A stretch of DNA of 27,117 nt, from positions 1-27,117 of the forward strand of contig CAZGSG010000041.1 of assembly GCA_964528095.1 (NCBI GenBank). The letters run 5' to 3'. The notes under the pieces were generated by a model that searched no databases, was not told where the DNA came from, and saw nothing but the letters and a program-made list of their open reading frames with translations. A program made the translations under genes and the position numbers. Shown here one piece after another: positions 17,444 to 24,598 of the stretch (the first letter of the stretch is position 1; each line of letters starts with the position of its first letter). The DNA is from CAZGSG01 sp964528095. Lineage in GTDB: Bacteria > Bacteroidota > Bacteroidia > Chitinophagales > Chitinophagaceae.

Positions 17444-17451
17444 CAAATCTA
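17444..17451 (-). promoter_or_regulatory. Putative -7 promoter element (TAGATTTG) of the susC operon
   Basis: On the minus strand the sequence is TAGATTTG, an exact match to TAnnTTTG, 46 bp upstream of the susC start. It lies on the susC side of the divergent control region, downstream of the TACATCA repeats. A clear -33 element is not seen, as expected for a promoter needing an activator. Confidence 0.5.
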
Positions 17452-17483
17452 AATTTAATAAACAGCAAGAACGGTCATATAGC

Positions 17484-17545
17484 TACATCAAAACTACATC
17501 ATGAAAGTGTAAGCAATTGATTATCAATTTATTTAAATTACATCA
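17484..17545. promoter_or_regulatory. Three in-phase TACATCA repeats in the susC/regulator control region
   Basis: The heptamer TACATCA occurs at 17484-17490, 17495-17501 and 17539-17545. The spacings are 11 and 44 bp, so all copies lie on about the same face of the helix. They are 33, 44 and 88 bp upstream of the susC -7-like element, the right range for an activator, and the divergent regulator gene starts only 34 bp beyond the last copy. They are candidate binding sites of that regulator. The same heptamer also occurs by chance in coding DNA of the window. Confidence 0.4.
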
Positions 17546-17578
17546 TCACCACAACAAGGCAATTATTATATTTACAGG

Positions 17579-20482
17579 ATGAAAAAAAGTATACCATTAT
17601 ATGTGTTGCTTATTTTTTACTATTCCGGATTTAGTCAAAACACAATTGGTCTTCCCCAGATCATTAATTTCAATAATAATACCTTCCAGGGAGGTACCCA
17701 GACATGGGATATCAAGCAGGATGAACTCGGCAGGATGTACTTTGCCAACAATGAGGGGCTTATCACATATGATGGAAGCTACTGGAAAATATATCCACAA
17801 CCCAACAGAACGATCTTACGTTCAATAGCCCTTGATAAGGACAGGGTTTATGCCGGGGGGCAGGATGAGATCGGCTATTATACCCCGGATGACCATGGAA
17901 TACTCCAGTATACATCATTGAAAGGTCTTATTCCTAAACCCTATGATAAGTTTACAGATATCTGGGACATCGAAGTATTTAAAGGATCTGTTTTTTTTCG
18001 CACCTGGGACAGGATTTTTGAATACAGGGACCAGGCCATACAAACCTATCAGGCGGGAAGCGGCTGGCAGTTTATGAAAAAAACAGGCAACAGGCTGATT
18101 GCACAAGACAAGAAAAAAGGTCTTTTTCAATTTATCAATAATGAATGGCAGCCACTAAGTACGCAAAACCAGGGGCCCGGCTTTGAAATTACGGGGATTG
18201 CGGCATTGGGTTCTGACAGCTTGCTGGTAAGTTCCCTGCAGGATGGCCTGTATATCTTTCACGACGGAACATTTGAAAGGAAGATCACAGGGGCAGATAA
18301 TAATTTTATCAAAAACCATATCTACTCTTTTGAGCAGATCAATAACACCGAATTTGTCGCCGGCACCACTTCGGAAGGCTGTTTAGTAATCAATGCCTCC
18401 GGCCAGATCGTACAGCAAATTGCCAGGCCGGAAGGCCTTCAAAACAACAATGTCCTCTGTGTATTCCTGGATAAAGACCGGAACCTATGGACAGGTTTGG
18501 ACAATGGGATCAGTTTTATTGCCTACAACTCCGCTATTAAATATATAAAACCCGGCAAGCCAAACGAATTATCTGGCTATTCGGCGAGGGTCTTTAATAA
18601 TTATCTCTATGTCGCCACTTCAGACGGAGCTTATATGGCTCCATTGTCCAATACGGCCAAAGACCTCAGTTTTTCCAAAGGCGATTTTATACGGCTAAAA
18701 AATAGTGGCGGACAGGCCTGGAGACTGGATGAAGTGAATCATCAATTATTAATGGGGCATCATAATGGTAGTTTCCTTATTCAAAAAAATGAAGCTGTTC
18801 AACTAACCCAGGAGTCTGGTAGCTGGTTGTTTGTGCCCACTACATCCGTATCACCCGCAAAAAATATACTGGTGGGTACTTATGCAGGGCTTACCATGCT
18901 GGAGTATGGGGGTAATAAATTCATTAATAAAGGCGAGGTGAAAGGAATGTACGAGTCGCTCCGCTTCCTCGCAATTGATAACAGCAATACTATCTGGGCA
19001 TCCCATCCCTACAGGGGCATTTATAAAATAGTACTGGATGCTGACAACAGATCATACGTAAATGAATTATTTACAGAAAAAGATGGACTGCCCTCCACAT
19101 TGAGAAATAATGTGTTCAGAGTAAAGAACAGGGTGGTCTTTGCGACCGAAAAAGGGATCTATGAATATGATGCGGCTGCAAAAAGGTTTATCCCATCTCC
19201 GCTCTTATTTAACATATTCGGAAATATGGGGATACAATACCTGAACGAAGATGCAGATGGGAACATATGGTTTTGCAGCGGGAAAAAAATAGGAGTGGTT
19301 AGTTTTACCAGTGGGGAACAAAAGTACACGCTTACTTATTTCCCAGAGTTGACAGGGAAGATACTGGCGGGGTTTGAAAACATATATCCTTTTAATAAAG
19401 AAAATGTTTTTATCGCATCCAATACAGGGATCATACATCTCAATTATGAAAAATATATTGCAGGTAATTCCCGGCTTAATATTCTATTGACCCAGGCGAG
19501 AACATCCGGAAAATCAGATAGCGTGATTTTTGGCGGATATTTTCACAGGAGCAAGGATTCTATATACAAGCAGGGAGAAAATACCATTTTACATTTTCCT
19601 CCAGGTAACAATTCTTTTCATTTTGAATTCAGTTCGCCTGCGTATGGCCTGCAAAGTAATATCGAATATAGTTATCAGTTAAAAGGATATGATAACGGAT
19701 GGTCTGTGCCTTCATCCAAAACAGAAAAAGAATATACCAATTTACCCGGTGGTAAATACACATTTGTGGTAAAAGCACACGACAACCTGGGAAATGAATC
19801 GGCTACCGTTGGTTATACCCTGGTGGTAAAGCCGGCCTGGTACAGGACAGGTTGGGCGTATTTGATTTATGCTGTTCTTTCACTTGCATTAATTTATTTA
19901 ATGTACAAATGGCAAAAAATAAAATTCAATCTTCAGCAATTAAAATTTGAAGAAGAACAGAAAAAACTCAAGTATATCCACCAGTTGGAAGTGGAGAAAA
20001 ATGAAAAGGAGATCATTCAGCTTCAGAATGAAAAGCTGGTCAACGAAATGATCTATAAAAACAAAGAGCTGGCTGATGTAAGCATGCATTTAGTGGAAAG
20101 AAGCGATGCGCTGATAAAAGTGAAAGACGAATTGCAGCGGTTGCATAAGAAAACCGGCGGCAATCACGATGTAAAAAAAGCTATTCAGCTTGTAAACGAG
20201 ATAGAGAAAAATGATTCTAACTGGGAACAGTTTGCAGCTCATTTTGATGAGATCAATAATGATTTTGTAAAAAAGTTAAAAGAAAAATTCCCCAACCTCA
20301 CGAGCACTGATTTAAAGGTTTGTATCTATTTACAACTTAAACTCGCTTCCAAGGAAATCGCGCAGCTAATGAATATTTCAGTAAGAGGTGTCGAAATTAG
20401 CCGATACCGGCTCAGGAAAAAGCTACAGCTTCCTACCGGGCAAACCTTAAATGATTTTTTAAGCGAGATACACAGGGAGTAG
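17579..20482 (+). CDS. SusR-like membrane-spanning transcriptional regulator (beta-propeller sensor, Y_Y_Y, LuxR-type HTH)
   Basis: A 967-residue one-component regulator. It has a signal peptide (1-20, ending GFSQ), a long periplasmic sensor (about 22-670) with repeated propeller blades (for example GRMYFANNEGLITYDGSYWK, RNLWTGLDNGISFI, GNIWFCSGKKIGVV), a Y_Y_Y domain (about 677-748: NSFHFEFSSPAYGL ... YSYQLKGYDNGWS), one membrane helix (about 758-778), a coiled coil (about 783-868) and a C-terminal LuxR/GerE-like HTH (about 905-955: TSTDLKVCIYLQLKLASKEIAQLMNISVRGVEISRYRLRKKL). No histidine kinase, ATPase or receiver domain is present, unlike hybrid two-component regulators. It probably senses a beta-glucan oligosaccharide in the periplasm and switches on the divergent susC operon while still in the membrane. 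Confidence 0.9.
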   Translation: MKKSIPLYVLLIFYYSGFSQNTIGLPQIINFNNNTFQGGTQTWDIKQDELGRMYFANNEGLITYDGSYWKIYPQPNRTILRSIALDKDRVYAGGQDEIGYYTPDDHGILQYTSLKGLIPKPYDKFTDIWDIEVFKGSVFFRTWDRIFEYRDQAIQTYQAGSGWQFMKKTGNRLIAQDKKKGLFQFINNEWQPLSTQNQGPGFEITGIAALGSDSLLVSSLQDGLYIFHDGTFERKITGADNNFIKNHIYSFEQINNTEFVAGTTSEGCLVINASGQIVQQIARPEGLQNNNVLCVFLDKDRNLWTGLDNGISFIAYNSAIKYIKPGKPNELSGYSARVFNNYLYVATSDGAYMAPLSNTAKDLSFSKGDFIRLKNSGGQAWRLDEVNHQLLMGHHNGSFLIQKNEAVQLTQESGSWLFVPTTSVSPAKNILVGTYAGLTMLEYGGNKFINKGEVKGMYESLRFLAIDNSNTIWASHPYRGIYKIVLDADNRSYVNELFTEKDGLPSTLRNNVFRVKNRVVFATEKGIYEYDAAAKRFIPSPLLFNIFGNMGIQYLNEDADGNIWFCSGKKIGVVSFTSGEQKYTLTYFPELTGKILAGFENIYPFNKENVFIASNTGIIHLNYEKYIAGNSRLNILLTQARTSGKSDSVIFGGYFHRSKDSIYKQGENTILHFPPGNNSFHFEFSSPAYGLQSNIEYSYQLKGYDNGWSVPSSKTEKEYTNLPGGKYTFVVKAHDNLGNESATVGYTLVVKPAWYRTGWAYLIYAVLSLALIYLMYKWQKIKFNLQQLKFEEEQKKLKYIHQLEVEKNEKEIIQLQNEKLVNEMIYKNKELADVSMHLVERSDALIKVKDELQRLHKKTGGNHDVKKAIQLVNEIEKNDSNWEQFAAHFDEINNDFVKKLKEKFPNLTSTDLKVCIYLQLKLASKEIAQLMNISVRGVEISRYRLRKKLQLPTGQTLNDFLSEIHRE

Positions 20483-20491
20483 GTACTCCCT
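20474..20491. repeat. Near-perfect palindrome at the end of the regulator gene
   Basis: AGGGAGTA (20474-20481) and TACTCCCT (20484-20491) are exact inverted copies separated by GG, and the arms include the regulator's stop codon. No T-run follows, so a standard terminator is unlikely; it could form a small hairpin that protects the 3' end of the mRNA. Confidence 0.3.
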
Positions 20492-20835
20492 GCAACAACC
20501 TGTAATAGCTACTGTTGTATTATAAATCGGCCTATATGAATTATTAAGCCTACCTTCAGTGCAATCACAATTTTATTTCCGGCACAGCTACAAAGGCATT
20601 TCGCTTATTCCTCCCGTCAGCTTTATTTCCGTGATGAGTGACCAGAGAACTTAAGTGTCCGATTCGATCATGATTTATTTCAAACCTATCACCAGCTAAA
20701 AGCTGTTAGCGACTGGTATGGATATACAATTAAATTTCAAACGGATTGCGCAGATCTGTTTCCGGTAAACAATCGCGTCATCACGAAAAGATTTTTAAGT
20801 GATACAAATAGTATTTAAAACCCTTTATAATAATT
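20483..20835. other. 353-bp intergenic region, no gene seen
   Basis: Apart from the palindrome at its left end I find no open frame longer than about 15 codons that looks coding, no tRNA and no clear promoter. A small hairpin (CAGCT-AAA-AGCTG, about 20693-20705) is present but too weak to interpret. The promoter of the following small gene should be in the right half. Confidence 0.5.
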
Positions 20836-21174
20836 ATGGATAGAAACTACAATATAGAAATAACTTCTAAAGAAGGATCCCCGCTGATCGCGGATAATGT
20901 GCTTAGAAAATTTGACTGTTCCATTTCCGATCCCAGTAAATGGGTGACTCCTGGTACAACCCTTGAAAAGGGATTGACTTTCCTGGATACAAAAGGACAG
21001 GATCTGAACTCGCTTCTTTTCAAAAATCAGGCTTTTTTTAGCGCGCCGGTTTCTATAAAACATACTGAAGCGGAATCAATAGAGGCATTTATATATTTGA
21101 TGCTTTTCGAGCATTATAATTTTGAAAGAGCGGATATTACGGTGAAGGTAATTGCAAGTGCTAAAAATAAATAA
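20836..21174 (+). CDS. Hypothetical protein, 112 residues
   Basis: I do not recognise this family. The product is soluble-looking (no signal peptide or membrane helix), with mixed charged and hydrophobic segments such as YNIEITSKEGSPLIADNVLRKFD, GLTFLDTKGQDLNSLLF and EAFIYLMLFEHYNFERADITVKVI, suggesting an alpha/beta fold. The length and amino-acid make-up look like a real gene. It precedes the two glycosyltransferase genes by 124 bp on the same strand and may be transcribed with them. It could be an accessory or regulatory subunit for glycan synthesis; that is only inference from position. Confidence 0.65.
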   Translation: MDRNYNIEITSKEGSPLIADNVLRKFDCSISDPSKWVTPGTTLEKGLTFLDTKGQDLNSLLFKNQAFFSAPVSIKHTEAESIEAFIYLMLFEHYNFERADITVKVIASAKNK

Positions 21175-21228
21175 AGCGGCAATAACAGGATATAAACAGG
21201 GGTGAAGACCAGGACACAACCCCGGAAC

Positions 21229-21247
21229 AACACTGCTTTGTAGTGTT
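21229..21247 (+). other. Small stem-loop between the 112-residue gene and the first glycosyltransferase
   Basis: AACACT (21229-21234) pairs with AGTGTT (21242-21247) around a 7-nt loop, 52 nt before the glycosyltransferase start. There is no proper T-run after it. It could modulate read-through or mRNA stability. Confidence 0.25.
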
Positions 21248-21298
21248 TGTGCTTTACCCTGCTTAAAAATCTGCTCGGTCCATCCCAAAGAAAATAAT

Positions 21299-23536
21299 AT
21301 GAAGATAGCATACATAGGCACCTACCCTCCACGCGAGTGTGGGATAGGCACATTTACACAGAATCTGGTGAAAGGTATTGCGAGTGCGGGTGATGAAGAA
21401 GGTGTGCCCAACGAAACCATTGTTATCGCTATGGACGACCAGGATGAATCGTACAATTATCCGGAAGAAGTACAATTTAAAATCCGCCAGGAGCAGCAGG
21501 GCGATTATATTGAAGCGGCAAGGTTTATAAACCTTAGTGGCGCGGATGTTTGTATACTGGAACATGAATTCGGAATATTTGGTGGACAGAATGGAATATA
21601 TATCCTGCCACTGTTGCACCGGCTCGAGATACCTCTTATTATTACGCTGCATACAGTACTAAAAACGCCTTCTTATAATGAGCGGGCAATATTGATAGAA
21701 ATGTGTAAAATGGCCGCCAGGTTAGTGGTAATGAGTCATAAGGCTGTTGATTTTCTGGTGAATATTTACAATGTTCCCCCAATTAAAATTGAACTGATTG
21801 AACATGGTGTACCGGATTTGAAGTTCAGCCACGAGATGGCAAAAAAAGAATACAAGCTGGAGGCCAAAAAAGTAATATTGACTTTTGGATTCATTAGCCG
21901 TAATAAGGGCATCGAAACCGTTATACGGGCATTGCCAGCCATTGTTGAACGTTACCCGGAGACCGTATATATTATTCTTGGAAAAACACACCCGGCTGTT
22001 TTAAGGCATTCCGGTGAAGAGTATCGTATATTCCTGCTGCTACTTGTAAAAAAACTCAAGCTGGAAAAACATGTATTGTTCCTGAATGAATTCATCAATC
22101 AAAAGGAATTATTCAAATACTTATATGCGTCGGATATTTATATAACTCCTTACCTGAATGAGGCGCAAATTACCAGCGGCACTTTATCTTATGCAATCGG
22201 ATCAGGGGCAGCCGTTATTTCTACCCCTTACTGGCATGCTGCTGAATTACTCGCAGATGACCGGGGGATATTGTTTCCTTTCAATGATTCAGAAACTTTA
22301 TCGGTTATATTAATGGACCTGCTTGACAATCCCGGCAAACTGAAAGAGTTGCGGACAAAGGCTTCGGCTTATGCAAAGGAAATCACCTGGCCAAAAATGG
22401 GTGCGAAATACAATAATCTCTCGAAGATAGTATTGCAGGAACAGGCGGAGCAGCCACCCAGGCAAGAAACAGTCCTTGATCCATTGATATTACCTCCTTT
22501 TGCACTGGACCATATCAGGCGTATGACTGATGATACGGGTATTATTCAACACGCTAAATTTGGAATTCCCAATCTGAAAGAAGGATATTGCCTGGATGAT
22601 AATGCCAGGGCATTGTTAATGGTATTGATGGCATACAAACAGAAAAAACATCCGCTTGCCCTGGAGCTCTCACCTGTTTATCTTAGTTATATACACTACA
22701 TGCAAAATGAGGATGGGATGTTTCGTAACTTCCTCAGCTTTAGCCGCAATTTCCTTGATGAAGTAGGTTCAGAAGATTCTTTTGGCCGTGCCATCTGGTC
22801 GCTGGGATATTTATTGGGCAATGCGCCCAATGATGCCTACTACCAGTCGGGCAGGGAAATATTTTTCGAAGCGGCGCCTAACTTTGAAAAATTACAATCC
22901 ATCCGGAGTATTGCTACCACCATCATTGGTATCAGTTATTATCTTCAAAGCAATCCCCAGGATGATGCAATGACGGAACGATTACGGGCAATGTCCTATC
23001 GTCTTGTCAATGAATACAAACAGCATAGGGTAGATGACTGGCACTGGTTCGAGCAAATACTCGCTTATGATAATGCCATGCTGCCATTGGCATTATTGCA
23101 TGCGGCTGGTATACTGAATGATGAAGTCATTACCAACGTAGCCATGGAGAGTATGCATTTTCTATCGGAGCTTACGATGAAAGATGGTTATCTGTCCATA
23201 GTGGGAAATGAAAAATGGTATATGAGGAATGCCACACCATCAACATTCGCCCAGCAACCGTTGGATGTACTGGCTATGGTATTGATGTTTCACCAGGCTT
23301 TTCACCTGACAAAAAACAAGATATATCTCAACAAGCTTTATACATCCTTTATGTGGTTTCTCGGGGAAAACGATCTTCGGATGAGTCTTTATGACTATGA
23401 AACAAAAGGCTGCTGCGATGGATTGGAGAGTTATGGTGTAAATCGGAACCAGGGCGCGGAAAGCACACTCGCTTATTTAATTTCCCATTTAACAGTGCTT
23501 AAAGCATTTGAGGATTTCTACAAATCCCCGAATTGA
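21299..23536 (+). CDS. GT4-type glycosyltransferase fused to C-terminal alpha-helical (toroid-like) domain
   Basis: A 745-residue cytoplasmic protein in two parts. Residues 1 to about 375 form a GT-B fold, GT4-like transferase: GTYPPRECGIGTFTQNL at the N terminus, FGFISRNKGIETVIRAL at the start of the nucleotide-sugar domain, and NEAQITSGTLSYAIGSGAAVISTPYW. The usual EX7E motif is incomplete: E288 is present, but the second position (296) is leucine. Residues about 390-745 are helical and repetitive, with conserved-looking clusters LDDNARALL (D433/D434), DDWHWFEQ (D579-Q586), YDNAMLPLALLHA (from 590) and CCDGLESYGVNRNQGAEST, as in (alpha/alpha)-barrel carbohydrate enzymes. So the protein may both transfer and trim or bind a glycan. 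Two bases separate its stop from the next ATG. Sugar donor and acceptor are unknown. Confidence 0.83.
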   Translation: MKIAYIGTYPPRECGIGTFTQNLVKGIASAGDEEGVPNETIVIAMDDQDESYNYPEEVQFKIRQEQQGDYIEAARFINLSGADVCILEHEFGIFGGQNGIYILPLLHRLEIPLIITLHTVLKTPSYNERAILIEMCKMAARLVVMSHKAVDFLVNIYNVPPIKIELIEHGVPDLKFSHEMAKKEYKLEAKKVILTFGFISRNKGIETVIRALPAIVERYPETVYIILGKTHPAVLRHSGEEYRIFLLLLVKKLKLEKHVLFLNEFINQKELFKYLYASDIYITPYLNEAQITSGTLSYAIGSGAAVISTPYWHAAELLADDRGILFPFNDSETLSVILMDLLDNPGKLKELRTKASAYAKEITWPKMGAKYNNLSKIVLQEQAEQPPRQETVLDPLILPPFALDHIRRMTDDTGIIQHAKFGIPNLKEGYCLDDNARALLMVLMAYKQKKHPLALELSPVYLSYIHYMQNEDGMFRNFLSFSRNFLDEVGSEDSFGRAIWSLGYLLGNAPNDAYYQSGREIFFEAAPNFEKLQSIRSIATTIIGISYYLQSNPQDDAMTERLRAMSYRLVNEYKQHRVDDWHWFEQILAYDNAMLPLALLHAAGILNDEVITNVAMESMHFLSELTMKDGYLSIVGNEKWYMRNATPSTFAQQPLDVLAMVLMFHQAFHLTKNKIYLNKLYTSFMWFLGENDLRMSLYDYETKGCCDGLESYGVNRNQGAESTLAYLISHLTVLKAFEDFYKSPN

Positions 23537-23538
23537 TC

Positions 23539-24549
23539 ATGAAAATTGCAATTCTTTGCCCTATTGCCTGGAGAACTCCACCACATAGATACGGACCATG
23601 GGAACAGGTTGCTTCGGGTATTGCCGAAGGTCTTGTAGCAAAAGGGATAGATGTGACCATTTTTGCTACGGGCGACTCTGTTACCGCGGGCAAGCTCGCG
23701 TGGACGGCTGTGCATCCCTATGCGGAAGACCCAACTGCTGATGTAAAAGTCAGCGAATGCCTGCATATCAGTCACCTGTTCGAAAGAGCGGCGGAATTCG
23801 ACCTGATTCATAATCACTATGATTTTTTACCGCTTACCTATTCCCGGCTGGTCAGTACACCCATGGTAACAACCATTCATGGTTTCTCTTCGCCATTGAT
23901 CGTGCCGGTATATAAAAAGTACAATACCAATACACATTACGTTTCTATCAGCGAGGCCAACAGGCATCCCGACCTGGAGTATATAGCCACCGTTTACAAT
24001 GGAATAGATACAGATAAATTTTCCTACCAGGAACACCCGAAAGACTACCTGCTTTTTTTTGGGCGCATACACCCGGAGAAGGGGACCCGGCAGGCGATTG
24101 AACTGGCAAAGAGTTGCGGAAAAAAATTAGTCATAGCCGGCCTGATACAGGACCGCGACTATTTTAACGAGCAGGTGCTTCCATTTATTGACAACGAAAC
24201 GGTCGTTTACGCAGGTAACTGCGGAGCGCCTGAAAGAGATAAATTATTGGGAAATGCACTGGCATTGCTGCACCTGGTGCTTTTTGATGAGCCTTTTGGA
24301 TTAAGCGTGGCAGAAGCCATGTGTTGCGGCACACCTGTTATTGCTTTTAAAAGAGGTTCTATGCCGGAACTGATCCTGCCTGGCAAAACCGGTTACCTTG
24401 TAAATACGATTGAAGAAGCCCAAGCTGCCGTGTTACAAATCGATTCTATAAACAGGATCGACTGCAGGCAATGGGCGGTTACCATGTTTTCTAAAGAAAG
24501 AATGACGGAAGGCTACCTGGGAGTATATGAAAAAATATTACAGCACTAG
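23539..24549 (+). CDS. GT4-family glycosyltransferase
   Basis: A 336-residue retaining glycosyltransferase of GT-B fold. Visible features are the N-terminal APxxWRTPPHRYGPWEQV-like loop with GLVAKGIDVTIFATGDS, the linker VYNGIDTDKF, the phosphate-binding FFGRIHPEKGTRQAIE and a complete EX7E motif (E251 and E259 in EPFGLSVAEAMCCGTPVIA). The frame is open from a TTG at 23533, but the ATG at 23539 follows the previous stop by 2 bp (TGATCATG) and is the likely start, implying translational coupling. Close relatives are usually annotated as glycosyltransferases of family 4 without known substrate. Together with the upstream transferase and the GH130 it probably builds a glycan or glycoside in the cytoplasm. 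Confidence 0.92.
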   Translation: MKIAILCPIAWRTPPHRYGPWEQVASGIAEGLVAKGIDVTIFATGDSVTAGKLAWTAVHPYAEDPTADVKVSECLHISHLFERAAEFDLIHNHYDFLPLTYSRLVSTPMVTTIHGFSSPLIVPVYKKYNTNTHYVSISEANRHPDLEYIATVYNGIDTDKFSYQEHPKDYLLFFGRIHPEKGTRQAIELAKSCGKKLVIAGLIQDRDYFNEQVLPFIDNETVVYAGNCGAPERDKLLGNALALLHLVLFDEPFGLSVAEAMCCGTPVIAFKRGSMPELILPGKTGYLVNTIEEAQAAVLQIDSINRIDCRQWAVTMFSKERMTEGYLGVYEKILQH

Positions 24550-24598
24550 TAGAACTGCAGTTGCCATGCTTTAGAAAACAATGATCCTGTATAAAAAG

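Noticed and set aside
17579..20482. Hybrid two-component system (HTCS) label for the PUL regulator
   Set aside because: The coiled coil after the membrane helix is followed directly by the HTH; there is no HisKA, HATPase or receiver motif.
20474..20491. Palindrome at the end of the regulator gene as an intrinsic terminator
   Set aside because: No T-run follows and the loop would be only about 2-6 nt, so I list it as a repeat, not a terminator.
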